Shown piece after piece: positions 22,561 to 34,330 of a DNA stretch of 64,000 nucleotides (positions within the stretch are counted from its first letter, which is position 1; each line of letters begins with the position of its first letter). The position numbers were made by a program, and so were the translations under genes. The notes under the pieces were generated by a model, which did no database searches, was not told the DNA's origin, and saw only the letters and a program-made list of their open reading frames with translations. This DNA comes from Branchiostoma belcheri (Eukaryota > Chordata > Leptocardii > Amphioxiformes > Branchiostomatidae), in NCBI RefSeq assembly GCF_001625305.1, contig NW_017802436.1:937251-1001250 (forward strand), in the 5' to 3' direction.

Positions 22561-23004
22561 GAGTGTTATAGTGATATAATTGATGTTTTCCTAGGCAACA
22601 TCTCGTTGTAGCGACGTCTATCCGCAGTGCGAAGTAGAAGCAGCTTGACAATCCGTCAAAATGTCGGCACATAAAAAAGTCAGTTGTGCAAAGGATTCTA
22701 TTGGCTATCTTTGCCTTATCTTTAGCATCTTTGGCCCCTGAAGCTACATGGGCGAATGCCAAATGTCTCCACTTTTTAGGCGTTATGCCATCATGTCCTG
22801 ACAGGTTCGCTGCGTTTTCTTCAACACGGGAATAAGTCAGCCCCATAACGTTATTTATAGTCCCAAACCCACTAAATCAAAATCAGTATAAAAGGTCATA
22901 ACTAGACATCATTTTCCAACTCTTTTTTTTCAAGATGGATTATCGTAAGCCACCATTTATGATTTCAAATTGGCTCACAATGACACATGTACATATTAAT
23001 TAAA

Positions 23005-23215
23005 ACATTGGGACAATTTGCAAATCTCTCCAAACAGAATCAAAGGCTTTACTAACATCTAGAAAACTGGCATATAGTCGGGCATTTTTACTTAGATATT
23101 TGCCAACTAAAGTAGACAGTACAATAAGATTATTGGTTGTTCTAAAGTTTGGACATATTGGACATAAATATGACATAATTTTTACGTTGTTTTAGGAAAA
23201 GTACAAGGACGTTCA
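23005..23215 (-). pseudogene. LINE reverse-transcriptase fragment with intact motif A
   Basis: Minus strand reads NFRTTNNLIVLSTLVGKYLS, then ARLYASFLDVSKAFDSVWRD, covering the region before and including catalytic motif A (D-x-x-K-A-F-D-S-V-W). It is a different LINE lineage from the 17 kb pieces. No open frame beyond. Confidence 0.8.
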
Positions 23216-23302
23216 GATCAAGATGAAATGTTGAATGCTGAGTTCTTGACATAGGAATGCATTGTCACTTTGCCTAAGACTCACACACATTCCACTCAAT
23301 AA

Positions 23303-23523
23303 GGCCACACCAATTTAATTTGTTGGTTCTCGGATTTTTTTTAAATATGGATAATTAGAAAAGCCTAATGAAAGCAAAGTCTGAGGACCTGGTTGATACT
23401 CAGTGTTATGTAGTAAATACAGTCATATTCAAGTTTTCTCCCTAGCCCTCTCATTTTATGATGTCTGCTTGCTATCTTTTGAACTTAAAAGTCCGAGAAA
23501 CAACAAAATGAATTGGTGTGGCC
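23303..23523 (+). mobile_element. MITE family B, copy 2
   Basis: 221 bp with GGCCACACC...GGTGTGGCC ends and TAA on both sides (23300-23302, 23524-23526). Confidence 0.85.
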
Positions 23524-23529
23524 TAAAGA

Positions 23530-24515
23530 CAGCATTAAAAAAGCTCGATGTCAAACCAGTTTCTTTAACCATCATTTTGATTCACATGATGTGCCAAGTG
23601 CGGCCTAAATTACATCTATAATCCAATGATAATCCATTACTTTTACCTTATGTCGATTTGCTGGATGCTCTACATCAGCCCCAATAGTTATCATCAGGTA
23701 ATCTACCGACATTAACATTAGATCAAGCCACCTACGGCGTCACGCAGACACCCTATTAAGGCACATAATTACATTATCGCCAAATAACTAGCATTATGAA
23801 ATTATCATCAATATTCCACTTATTTAACGATTCACCATAAAACACAGGCCCCTATACGTAGGAAAGAGCTAGAATTATCAAGTTAGTTTTAGTTCTCACA
23901 AAAGGAGACAGTAGCAACTAGATATATTTTATGTGTTTATTTGATTTGCTTATTTTTTGCCAATGTCTCGTATTTAGAATTTTCCAGAGAAAATAGCAGG
24001 GAGTTACTGAACTTTATTCTGTCTATGCTAATATTGCATTGTCATTGTCATATCTGTAACATGTCAGTTGAAATAAATCTAAATCTATATATAAAGAATG
24101 GGCTGTACCATTGAGTTATGTTTAGGCTTGCCTTTTTTCTTTTAGCCTGCGTATCCTTTAGTATGTACGACTGAGTGTATATACATGTAGTAGTATGATT
24201 AATACATTGCAACATAACATGCCCCTCCCAGGCATTGTACCTATGGTGTATATGCCGCGTGGCACGTCTACATAAGTCTGCATGTAATAGCATCAGCAAT
24301 TATGAAGCCCTTATGTGTAGTTATGGAAGGTAAATGGGTAGGTGGATGCTCTTCCGTGTTGTAAGTACGTGTACTGTAGGACGAAATGTACCCAATATCA
24401 GGAGGAGATGGAGGGATTGGCCAATAGGCACGAGTGAGTATGAACATGCATTAATATCATTACAAGGGCTTGGGCTATGATGTAAGGATTGTTTAGATAG
24501 ATTTGTTTTTAGCGT
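23530..24515. other. No gene recognised
   Basis: AT-rich, no supported feature. Confidence 0.45.
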
Positions 24516-24519
24516 AAGG

Positions 24520-24579
24520 GCAAGTGTGTGTATGTGTGTGTCTGTGCGTGTGTGTGGTGTTTGTGTGTATATATGTGTG

Positions 24580-24673
<94 letters not shown>

Positions 24674-24715
24674 AGGGTGTGTGTGCGTGTCTCCCTCTGT
24701 GTGTGTATGTGCGCA
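24520..24715 (+). repeat. (TG)n microsatellite
   Basis: About 190 bp of TG repeat with a few interruptions. It creates artefact Cys-Val and Thr-His frames. Confidence 0.95.
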
Positions 24716-25120
24716 CCTTTCAAACAGTAGAAGGTCAGAGACTACTATACAAAGTCTGATACGAAAGGTGATCTGAGGACACCACCGTCTGTCAATCCAT
24801 TACTTTTTGAAGGTAATTCATACCGATGCTAAGTGTAAAGCCTCCATAACGCCGGGCAATTCCAGATGCGAAACAGAGTTGACGAACTTCAACCTGACGG
24901 GCTGTTGAATTACAACTGAAGCTAACAACGACAGGTGCTGGTATAATCACGCCTAGTCTGTCTGTCGGAAAGAGCAAAATAAGCGTGTGATCGATTGATA
25001 TTATCGAGAATCCGTTAAGATTGTGGTTATAGAGAAAGTTCTTTCCACTTGGTTCTTTGTGTCCATCTAGGTCCATATATAACGCGTTCCTTTTTGCAAT
25101 TTGACAATGAAACATCTTGA

Positions 25121-25303
25121 GTAAGGAGATTCCTTTTACACAACCAAGTCTTTTATTCAGCCGACGTTTCGGTGACCGTCTGTCACCTTCCTCAGGGCGA
25201 TTCTGACTGGCTCACATTGCATTGCAGCACAGGTGTCGCTGCTATAAAGTCTCTTTAATTACTCAGTGCCTTTAAATTACCTACCTGATGAAACTATTCA
25301 CGG
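25121..25303 (-). mobile_element. Hammerhead-bearing Penelope-like terminus, copy E (intact core)
   Basis: 183-bp insertion with 15-bp target-site duplication AATGAAACATCTTGA (25106-25120, 25304-25318). The duplicated neighbour at 25672-25686 shows the unoccupied site. Carries a complete hammerhead core on the minus strand. Confidence 0.8.
25160..25198 (-). ncRNA. Minimal hammerhead ribozyme motif, copy E
   Basis: Minus strand: GCC, then CTGAGGA (25195-25189), A, then 6-bp stem II GGTGAC/GTCACC with 5-nt loop (25187-25171), then GAAACGTC (25170-25163), then GGC. GCC/GGC forms a 3-bp stem I. All core residues of the motif are present, with the loop-less ACGU stem III. Confidence 0.72.
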
Positions 25304-25497
25304 AATGAAACATCTTGAAAAACAATCTTCCAAACTTGTTAAAGTAACCTACAGTATATATTTAGCAATTGAAGTCTGCATAATACATTCCTACAATTTC
25401 CGTACCAAAGACAGCATCAAGCACGCTTCTTGGTAACGATGTCAGGCAATTACCACAGGAAATGTATGAATGAAATATGTTAAGTAATCAGGCCTCA

Positions 25498-25590
25498 CCA
25501 CCGGGAAACCCTGGCTTATGAGTGAAGTCTACTGACTCTTGAGTCAGAGGCAAAACCGCTCAGCTAACATAGCCTAGTTTCCAAGGCTAA
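25498..25590 (-). mobile_element. tRNA-like SINE head, copy 1
   Basis: Minus strand reads TTAGCTGAGCGGTTTTGCC (box A-like), then TCTGACTCAAGAGTCAGTAG, then CCAGGGTTTCCCGG. It looks like a decayed tRNA-derived head rather than a gene. Confidence 0.45.
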
Positions 25591-25867
25591 GGTTGTAGAG
25601 ACATGTCTTTCCACTAGCGTCTCTGTGTCCATTTAGGGTCAAATATAATATGTTCCTTTTTACAATTTGACAATGAAACATCTTGACAAAAATCGTTCAA
25701 AACTTGTTAATGGCACTAAGTAACCTACAGTATTCCAGACAACAACGGTTGTAAATGAAATTACCGGACTTGACTTTTATTTACTACGGATTGTAAAGCC
25801 ACATACTGTGTACAAAATATACATTACATGACTTTACTACCTTTGGTAGATTAAACTTTTCGTGCAG

Positions 25868-25936
25868 CGTAATGAGTGAAGCCTACTGACTGAGTCAGAG
25901 GCAAACCCGCTCAGCTAACACAGTCTAGTTTCCATC
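25868..25936 (-). mobile_element. tRNA-like SINE head, copy 2
   Basis: Same sequence as 25518-25582 with box A-like TTAGCTGAGCGG, but no box B region. Part of the same local duplication. Confidence 0.4.
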
Positions 25937-26133
25937 CAAATGGAATCTCCTGCATCTGTTCATCAAACTGCGAAATCCCGCGGGAGCTCTTGTTATTGCC
26001 GGCGATGCTTTCTGTAGATGGTTCACGAAGCAGGTCGGCAGAAGTTATCAGATTTATTCAGCCTCCCATGAGAAGTGTGTGCTCCCATTTATGTTGAAGT
26101 GCAACCGCCATATGTCATACCACAAAGGGTCTC

Positions 26134-26455
26134 TCTTTTCAACCTTTTCTATTAAAAGAAACCAAAGATTGTATACAGTAGTATAGATCTGATGATCGGA
26201 TGTACAAATACATATATGACCGACTGTAGGCTACGTCAGTCGTTTTGTGCAAAGTAAAAAAAGTCATATATGGTAAGCATTCTATTTTCAACTCTGGACT
26301 TTCTCTCTCTTTTCAACCCTTTCTATTAAAAGAAACCAAACAGTAGTAGAGATCTGATTGAATGTACAAATACGTCTATAACGCAAGATATCCAACTGTA
26401 GACCATGCCAATCGTTTTGAGTAAAGTAAAAAAAGTCATACATTGGAAGGTTCAA
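26134..26455 (+). repeat. Tandem duplication, about 160 bp
   Basis: Both copies contain TATTAAAAGAAACCAAA, AGATCTGAT and AAAGTAAAAAAAGTCATA. Confidence 0.75.
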
Positions 26456-26829
26456 AATGTTACAGATCTAGACAAGTTCCTGTGTGTGTACTGCAAAATG
26501 TTTTTCTATACTTGATAAAGTAAAGCATCACTCTCTGCCAATTTTTCCCTGGGTGCCACTTCATAATTAACTATCTCTCTATTTCTAAGTACATCTGATT
26601 CGTTTTTCTTTCTGTCACCACATCAAATTCACACTTTTATCCTCCCCTCCATTACAGGAGACACGGAAAAAGCCCCACACAAATCTTTAGAAAGGACGTA
26701 CAGAGTGGCTAGAATCTACCCTATAGCTACATCAGGCAGCTGCTGAGATACCATCTTTACTTCGGCACAGGTACAGAAGACATTGGCCTTAGGATAAATA
26801 TGTACCTAATTCGGTATCAAACCTGTTCA

Positions 26830-27060
26830 GGCCACACCAATTTGATTTGTTGGTTCTCAATTTTTTTTAAAAATATGGTTAACTGGAAAAACCTAATGAA
26901 AGCAAAGTCTGAGGACCTGGTTGATGCCTCAGTGGACTCAGGTTTATGTATACATACCTTCATATTCAAGTTTTCTTCCTAGCCCTCTCATGTTATGATA
27001 TCCGCTTGCTATCTTTTGAACTAAAATATCCGAGAATCAACAAAATGAATTGGTGTGGCC
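26830..27060 (+). mobile_element. MITE family B, copy 3
   Basis: 231 bp with family ends and TCA on both sides (26827-26829, 27061-27063). Confidence 0.85.
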
Positions 27061-27187
27061 TCACTACTCAGGGTTATCAGATGTGCCTGTGTCCTACACT
27101 ACTTCTAGCTATAGTAGTGACTCTTCTTGGAGCGAAACGGATTGATAACAAAATACAGTCACATTGAATTCGTCGTGGTTGTTAAAT

Positions 27188-27549
27188 GCATCCAATGCGG
27201 TTTCAGGGCAGCAAAACTGGTACATTTCTAAATAAGGCAATCTGCATGATATTGACACGCACTGCACCACATAGCACATTTGAGTCAGTACTAGTATTTC
27301 ATACTTTGGGCTTTAAAACTGCAGAAATAAACCCCAAGAAGGGCCCTTTATTTTCTGGGAGGTACTCTAAAAATCTGCCCAAGGCCCTTCCAGTAACCAT
27401 TTTTCGTCAGAATGTTGGGAGTTTTTTTTTGCCCCATGAGGGTCAATATAAAATAGGATAGTATGGTTTGAACTCAGTATGTAGAAAACAGACTAGAATA
27501 TTGGCTTTAAATAATCGGGTTTTCAAGCCCTAAAAATTGCACTAGATGC
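27188..27549 (+). mobile_element. MITE family C, copy 2
   Basis: Ends ATCCAATGCGGTTTCAGGGC and (complement) ATCTAGTGCAATTTTTAGGG form inverted repeats. Body matches 31.76 kb throughout (TTCATACTTTGGGCTTT, TTTATTTTCTGGG). Confidence 0.75.
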
Positions 27550-27898
27550 CTTCAAAGCGTTCACCGTAATATGCAAAGAATAAGCACAGCACTACAGACT
27601 GAGATGTGTGTGTAGATACGTGAATTAACGTTTTGAAACACTTTGTCCATAGGCGTGAAGCTACTGGCAAAAAGCCAAAAGTACCTGAAGAGTAGTTTTA
27701 TGTTCTCCATGTAAACCAAACCCTGTGGAGAATGACGTACAAAGAAACCATTATAACGCGAGGTACAAGCTCATTCATTTATGACATTGCTTCAAAAATA
27801 TCTCAATGGATTAGTTGGTGAATGTGGATTTCATACGTTGAATAGAAAGGTACTATACGTCTTGCCACATTCTCAGTCGTAAAATGTATCTACGGAGT

Positions 27899-28260
27899 CA
27901 TGCAGGACTCGACATTACAGGTGGTCCAATGGCCACCGACCACTAGAATATATCAATTTGGGCTGGGACAACTAAAAAGACACTTTGGGACATTTTTGGG
28001 ACAAAAGAAAAATAATCAACTATTTTTCATCAGAGTATCTTTTGTTTATCAGGCACACGTCCCGGCTTTTGTATCCGGAAAAGTCTACCAAATTTCTTTG
28101 CAATTATAGTGCGCCTGGGAGCAAAATTGACTTCAAGCTGAAGTCATACAATACTTAAAAAACAGGCTCGGACAGTTCTTCCTCACTTTGGGACAGTTGA
28201 AATTTATTTTTTGGGGCAGTGCTGGGACAATACTAGGAAGGAAAGCTAATTTCGAGGCCT
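27899..28260 (+). mobile_element. hAT-like MITE, copy 1
   Basis: Ends CAGGACTCGA and CTAATTTCGAGGCCTG are inverted. Same body as 46.77 kb (AGGTGGTCCAATGGCCAC, ATAGTGCGCCTGGGAG). The right end is repeated again to 28440. Assignment to hAT rests on the CAGG-CTCGAAA terminus only. Confidence 0.65.
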
Positions 28261-28684
28261 GAAAATGTACCTACGGAGTCATATTTTGGATGTGAACAAC
28301 ACAAATTGAAATTTATTTTTGGAACAAATTGAAATTTATTTTGGGAGAAATTGAAAATTATTTTTGGGACAAATTGAAATTAATTTTTGGTACAGTGCTG
28401 GGACAATAGAAAGAAAAGTTAATTTCAAGGCCTGAAAATGTACGGACTCGTGTTTTGGATGTGAAGCAGGTTTTTCCCACTCTTCAAGCCAGAGTTGATG
28501 GAATTGTCATTAGGCCACCGCCTCTCTACCTTCTATTACCCGTCCCATGCTAAAAGTAATTGTGCTATATTCCCCAGGCCCCCACTGCTAGCGTAGAGAA
28601 CATGAGTTTGTCTTGAAACTCAATTACTGCTTCTTCCGGCCACACGTCCTTATGGTATGTCCTTCCGTAAGTCTAGTGATGTAT

Positions 28685-29060
28685 CACTCATGGTCACGTA
28701 GCGGTAGTGCAGAGTCACGAAGGATGGCCATGTGGTCCCACCATCTCCAAGAAGCCCCACACAAGCTAACCTTCACCCCGAAGGAATCCCTCCCTCCAGG
28801 AGCGGAGGAGACATGGCCAACCTGGGCATGTCTCAACCGCCTAAGAACAGGCACAGGAAGATGCAGGACACTTATGAAGACGTGGGGTCTCATCCCAGAC
28901 GGACAAACTGCATGTGACTGTGGGCAGGAGCAGGCTATGAGGCATCTCCTTGTCTGCCCCCTCCTGCCCGAACCCTGCATTAAGAAAGACCTGGAAGCCC
29001 TGACCCCCAGTGGAAGGGCATGCGCGGAGTTTTGGAGGGGAAGGGTAAAGCAGTGGTGAC
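28685..29060 (+). pseudogene. LINE C-terminal zinc-finger fragment
   Basis: Plus frame encodes TWACLNRLRTGTGRCRTLMK, then CDCGQEQAMRHLLVCP, the C-x-C-x7-H-x4-C finger at the end of Jockey/I-type reverse transcriptases. Upstream residues lose similarity. No 3' tail recognised. Confidence 0.8.
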
Positions 29061-29300
29061 CAGAGAAGAAGAAGGGTCAAGGAAACGGGAGGGACAGGAT
29101 GACCTCAGGTTAATGTTTGCAAGCATGTTACTTGAGTTTAAAAAAAAGGTATCCAGGATTCAACGGCATTCTTCAGTTGCATTGGTGCATTTGTTTAGAA
29201 ATTTTTTACATGTTCCCATTTTTAAGACTTTTTTGTTTTATTCTGCTAAGCTTGCCATCAGCGTAATCATGTGGAAACCGAGGCAGGAAAAACAATGAGA

Positions 29301-29560
29301 TGCAAACTGGTGTTAAGATGGATATTTGAACATACAAAGCTTATTCTAACTGTATGGGTTGGCATACAGTCAGAACATCCTGCATCCTTGATAGTTAAGA
29401 ACTATCATCCATCTAAGATTCAACTAAGATCCATCTCCGATAGATACAAATTGGTGTTAAGATGAATATTTGAACATACAGGGCTTACTCTAACTGTATG
29501 GGCTGGCATAATTATTCCGGTGTATGTATTGTATACTTTATAGTTAGGAACTATATATGG
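29301..29560 (+). repeat. Tandem duplication, about 148 bp
   Basis: AACTGGTGTTAAGATGGATA and AATTGGTGTTAAGATGAATA begin the two copies; both continue TTTGAACATACA and CTAACTGTATGGG. Confidence 0.8.
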
Positions 29561-30145
29561 AAGACATGTAATGAAGATGGAGTTCTCTCCACGTATGAAG
29601 TCATTTCGAGTTTCCTCCAAGTTCAAGATCAATGCTTGTTGCTCCGCTCTTCCATCTCGGACAGATGGGCTGAGCTGCCCGGTCTATGAGGTCAGAACAT
29701 CAAGACCTGACCTCTGTGTCACGAACGCGTTCCTCACTCCGCCGTTCTCACTAATACTGCGCCTGGGAGACACCGTGACATTAGCTTAATAACACGTAAC
29801 GTTCAACGGCATACGTTTTACAACCCTGCCGATACCCGGGTGATACCAGAAGATCAAAGGACGATGTTTCGACACGGCGTCAAGCCCGTCCACGGTGAGA
29901 AACTTTTACGGCCACGTCTGTGTTTTACAACCGTCGTAAAATCCGCGCGGAGTATTTTTTCAGCTGACGTTCTTTACGGGACCCTCTGGCATTGCCAGCA
30001 AATTGAGTGGTAAAACGTGCGTACATGTTTAATGGCTGCCGCTATTAGGTTCATCAAAAGGCGGGTTTGTGTACGTCGTACGGAACAGGCAGTCTCTGTG
30101 GACGTTTCGTATCACATTAAGTGCTGAATGAGGCGCGTAGAACCG
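29561..30145. other. No gene recognised
   Basis: Higher GC than neighbours, especially 29690-30080. No motif identified. Confidence 0.45.
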
Positions 30146-30149
30146 ACAA

Positions 30150-30795
30150 GAAATGGCTGGGTACAAAGAAGGAGATAGCTTTTTGGAGTGTATCTTTAAA
30201 GCTTGAGAGATAGAACGTTAGACTGCCATTCAGTCTTAACTTTAGTAACTATATGTAGTATCAATGGTATAGAATTGCTTTTTGTCGCGACTTACATGTT
30301 TATTATACCTAGCGTAGAACTAACATGAAATGGATGGGTACAAAAAGAGGGAAATGATAGCGCTCTGGAATGTATCTTTAAAGCTTGAGAGATAGTTAGA
30401 ACGTTAGGCTGCCATTCAGTCTTAACTGTAGTAACTATATGTAGTATCTATGGTATAGAATTGCTTGTCGCGATTTACAAGTACATTATACCGCTTGTAG
30501 AACTAACATGAAATGGCTGGGTAAAAAGAAGGAGATAGCTTTCTGGATTGTATCTTTAAAGCTTGAGAGATAAAAGCATTAGACTGGTGTTCAGTCTTAA
30601 CTGTAGAAACTTCTATGGTATAGAATTGCTTTTTGCCGAGATGGCTGGGTACAAAAAGAGGGAGATGATAGCTTTCTAGAATGTATCTTTAAAGCTTGAG
30701 AGATATAAACATTAGACTGGCATTCAGTCTTAACTGTAGTAACTTCTATGGAATAATATTGCCTTTTGCAGCGATTTACAAGTTCATTTATACCA
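30150..30795 (+). repeat. Tandem repeat, four units of 130-180 bp
   Basis: GTATCTTTAAAGCTTGAGAG recurs near 30190, 30371, 30550 and 30683. Each unit also has ATTCAGTCTTAACT. Confidence 0.85.
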
Positions 30796-30799
30796 CGTG

Positions 30800-31750
30800 T
30801 CAAAACGGATCACAGCACCACAGTAATACCTGAAGCTGCGAAGTTGAAGAATGGATGGATGAAGCGGCAGACGCTATTGCATGTGTCAAGACGAATATCG
30901 CAGATTACGCGTGTCTATATCATAGGACAGGAAAATATAAGCAAAAAGGAATATCACATGCCAGCTAAGGTTTCGAGCTGTAACAAAACATTTCAACCAT
31001 TCTAATCGATCTGCTACACCATATAGAGTGACAAAGAGTACGCCGTTAGATGAGTGATCCTGTGATTAAATTACATGGGGATGCATTACCTATTATATAT
31101 TTAGTAGAAGAACCCTAAGAGTGAATAATACCATGCATTTGCCGATCCCAGCGTGCAAAGACAGGAAAATCTGAAAATTGTCCATGATTATAATTCAAGC
31201 AACAAGACGGGGGAAAAATAGACGACATGTATTGAAGGAGTAATGAATAGAAAGACGTCCTCTCGTGTTAATGCTTAAATGGCTTTAAAAAGTTGTTCAC
31301 CACTGGAATCCAGATACTCATTTATTTCAGAAGAGAGAGTTGAAAATCTACCCAAATATACAGAAATAGAAAATTGAGAATAAGCTACCGATATATATGA
31401 TTAATGTGATTTATAGAATATCTAGGCAATGCAGACTTTACGCTGGGGAAGGATAAAATGTCTCCTTCCTGTCTTCACTTTCTCCCCTTAAAGGAATGAA
31501 CAACTTAAGATGGAATATACATCCCTGGAGCCTCCTCTGAGAAGTTTCTCTCGCAACATCTTCTATCCTTAGGCTTCGTATCATTTCAACTTGAAAAGGG
31601 TCAGAGGACTGGCCGAAAGCTTGTTGGCGAGCACTTTACTTCTGTGTACAGTTATGGCGTTTTAAATCTTTCTGAAACCCTCTATCCATACTTTTCACAA
31701 TCAATCTTCTGTAACTATGTTTTTTTCTGACGGAAGCAATAAAATCAACT
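30800..31750. other. No gene recognised
   Basis: No supported feature. Confidence 0.45.
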
Positions 31751-31757
31751 CCTTAGT

Positions 31758-32105
31758 ATCCAATGTGATTTCAGGGCAGCAAAATTGTCAAAATTCTGAA
31801 TAAGACAATGTTGTGATATTGACACATACTGCTTCACATTAGCACATTTGAGTCAGCATTTCATACTTTGGGCTTTTAAAATTGCAGAAACAAGCTCCAA
31901 GGTTAGTCCTTTATTTTCTGGGTAGTACTCTACAAATCAGCCAAGGGACCTTCCAGTAACCATTTCCGTCAGAATTTTGTGTATTTTTGCTCCATGAGGG
32001 TCAATATACATTGGGGCAGTGTGGTTTCAACTCACTATGTAGCTAGATGAATGACTAGAATATTGGCTTTGAAAAATCGGGTTTCCAAACCCTGCACTGG
32101 ATGCC
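31758..32105 (+). mobile_element. MITE family C, copy 3
   Basis: Matches copies 1 and 2, ends ATCCAATGTGATTTCAGGGC and CTGGATGCC. Confidence 0.75.
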
Positions 32106-32125
32106 TTTAATGCAAACGTCAAGAA

Positions 32126-32440
32126 AAGCTTTGCTTTGCTTTGCTTTGCTTTATTCAAAGCAGGGCATGTTTAAACACTTGATGTCATATAAGAACGAAT
32201 GTACAGTAGACAAATTATGTAATTATGTTTCCAAATGTTTCAAAAAGAGAGAAGAAAGGGCAACTAACAGTAGATGATAGGTAGTTTATAGTATTATTGT
32301 AATGTATAGATTCCTAGCACTTTTGCATTAGAATATAGCGTACCAGTATGAAATACTCATGTTATACATACTGGACATCCTCTTGTGCATTTAGCCCATC
32401 TGGGCAAGAACATGCAATAACGATTCATATTATATCATAT
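32126..32440 (-). mobile_element. Probable LINE 3' end with (AAAGC)n tail
   Basis: Minus strand ends GAATAAAGCAAAGCAAAGCA, a polyadenylation-like hexamer followed by a pentamer tail (plus 32126-32155). The body has no open frame. Confidence 0.5.
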
Positions 32441-32711
32441 AAAGGTCACCGACCGGCCAAAACCCAACGCAGACTGCCACTCTCCGTGAACATCTTTGCA
32501 GGATGATCAAAAGTTAGAAACGTTGACAGTTATCAGCAGACTTGCTGGAGACACGAGTCTGTCTGCTGCCTCTCTTTCCGGCTTTTGCCCCACATAAAAT
32601 CCCAGCAGATATCCTGACATGCAGACGTCAACTTTACCCAGGCTCAATTTCTATCTATGGGAAGGAAAGTAGCGAACTTTTTATCAATCAGACGATTTTA
32701 TTACACTGTTA

Positions 32712-33100
32712 GGCCACATTATTTTAATTTGTTGGTTCTCGGATTTTTCAGAAAAAAATATTTAGCGACAGGGACAAAAAAAAAAAAATTAAAACATGTG
32801 TAGGCATCCTACTATAGCCCCAAATTTTACGATAGGAGCCATGAAGTCAACACAAAAAGCTGGGTCAATATTTTAACCATAAATTTTGAACTTTTAATGA
32901 AATCACTGCACATTGATATATGGAAAAAGTGTAACAAGCAATTAGGAAGAAAAGGACTTTCCTCCAATGTTGGGGGAAAATTTTGAGCTCAAATATGATC
33001 ATATTTGAGTTAATTCTGAACCAGATTCCTTTTTTTTTGCAAATCAGAAAAAAAATGAAGATGCCAATTCCGAGAAGCAACAAATTAAATTGGTATGGCC
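32712..33100 (+). mobile_element. MITE family A, full copy
   Basis: 389 bp with diverged family ends (GGCCACATTATTTTAATTTG, GGTATGGCC). TTA precedes and TTT follows. Confidence 0.8.
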
Positions 33101-33799
33101 TTTGTGAAAGATGTAATAATAAACTACATTCTTATCTTGGAGCTTGTATTTTCTCTGGCTACATCAGTGAAGACGGGCTGTCTGAAGGCACAGACTTCAG
33201 TAGCATCCCAAAGACATGAAAGTTGAAATATGAAATATACAATCGAGGATCAATGGAAGTAAGTGTGTCTGACATCTTTGATCCCAATTTCTACGCTTCA
33301 ATCGCAGCGCGAGAGTCTGGCTGTCGAACAGAGACGTTTGCTTGTCTGATATCTGATGGCAGCAAAGTTCAAAACTGTCTTTTTCAAAACCGTCTACTGG
33401 AGGTCTTTGCCCCAGTATGTCTGGCATCTTCGGGCTCAATCTTACGATAGCTCTTTGGGTAGACTAACAGAAAAGCTGTTTAAGAAATCAATGTTTCATT
33501 TGGTTTCGTTATGATTTTCTTCTTCATTGACATATATATATGTAGGTATGTATCAATCTAATGAAGCTAAAGCCAACAACTGTACATTCTGCAAACCTTA
33601 CCCGAGAGTGCAGCGTGCTTGCTGTCATGTTTAGCATGAATTTAAATTATTTCCAAAATCTTCTTATGTAGTTGAAGCAGGTTCAACCTCGCTACCGTAG
33701 ATATTGTATATAGACGAATCATCATCATACATACTGCTTAATCGAATAGCAATTGGATCATTGGCAGCTGCGCGTGTGCTAGTTACAAAACAAGTGACC

Positions 33800-33945
33800 G
33801 GTAGAAATAAGACAAAGAGAAATAAAGGTAAGTGCACTAAGGATCTGATCCTGTGGGTTTAAAACACACGACTAGTGAATTTAGTGTGTTAGTAACAAGT
33901 AGGGACGACTCAATGCAGGAAAGACCTCGCCAGTGCACTGTAATG
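33800..33945 (-). mobile_element. LINE 3' untranslated fragment
   Basis: Resembles the 3' part of the LINE at 21.9-22.05 kb (TAGTGTGTTAGTAA, GACTCAATGCAG, CCTCGCCAGT). It is fused directly to the hormone pseudoexon. Confidence 0.6.
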
Positions 33946-34024
33946 TTTTGCCTGAGAAGTCTTGTTGTCTGGTGGCGTCGTGTCCGGAGCGTGCATCCCA
34001 CAGACCAGGAACGTGGCCCGCAGG
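33946..34024 (-). pseudogene. Broken duplicate of the relaxin B-chain half-exon
   Basis: Nearly identical to the B-chain/donor part of exon 1 (34331-34410), from FLRATFLVCGM onward. It has lost four bases after the GMH codons, which removes the Lys-Arg site and shifts the frame. Its donor position reads GC instead of GT. There is no signal peptide or first B-chain Cys. It abuts a LINE 3' fragment on its left. Confidence 0.75.
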
Positions 34025-34330
34025 AAGTGATTATTAGTTTTTGCCACTTAATCTTACCGTAGATATATATTTAGACCGATCGAATGAAATGATTTTACCT
34101 GAGCGTTTGTGCTACCTAATATTACCATAGATATTGAGTATAGACTGAACTACTGTTGTGTTTTACCTGAGAAGTCGACCTGCTTTCTGCCCTGTTTTTA
34201 ATTTATAAATTTAGTAGAATTAAAACTTATGCTAAAATTGTTTGAAACAGGTTCAACATCTTCGGGCTTTCTGCTACTTAACTCTGTAGTAGATATTTAT
34301 GTACTAGACGTATCCATCGTTATATTTTAC

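Larger units (their letters stand above)
25040..25740. repeat. Local duplication interrupted by an insertion
   Basis: 25040-25120 plus 25304-25360 matches 25595-25735 (shared: TTTGACAATGAAACATCTTG, AAACTTGTTAA, GTAACCTACAGTA). The left copy carries the 183-bp hammerhead element; the right copy is the unfilled version. Confidence 0.8.
9453..34330 (-). other. Inferred 24.9 kb phase-1 intron of the relaxin-like gene
   Basis: Bounded by a GT donor at 34330-34329 and an AG acceptor at 9454-9453, both phase 1. It is filled with MITEs, LINE fragments, satellites and hammerhead-bearing elements described separately. No second A-chain-like or B-chain-like exon was noticed inside it. The length is unusual but fits the repeat load. 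Confidence 0.6.

Noticed and set aside
22560-22846. N-terminal part of the 277-codon frame upstream of the LINE region
   Set aside because: Lacks reverse-transcriptase similarity; probably flanking DNA that happens to be open.
24493-24776. Several Cys-Val and Thr-His rich frames
   Set aside because: Translation of the TG microsatellite.
24792-25115. 107-codon minus-strand open frame
   Set aside because: Overlaps a locally duplicated region, no family motif, and the duplicate copy does not preserve it.
28613-28690. Signal peptide or host exon before the LINE zinc finger
   Set aside because: The open frame simply extends upstream of the LINE similarity; no independent support.
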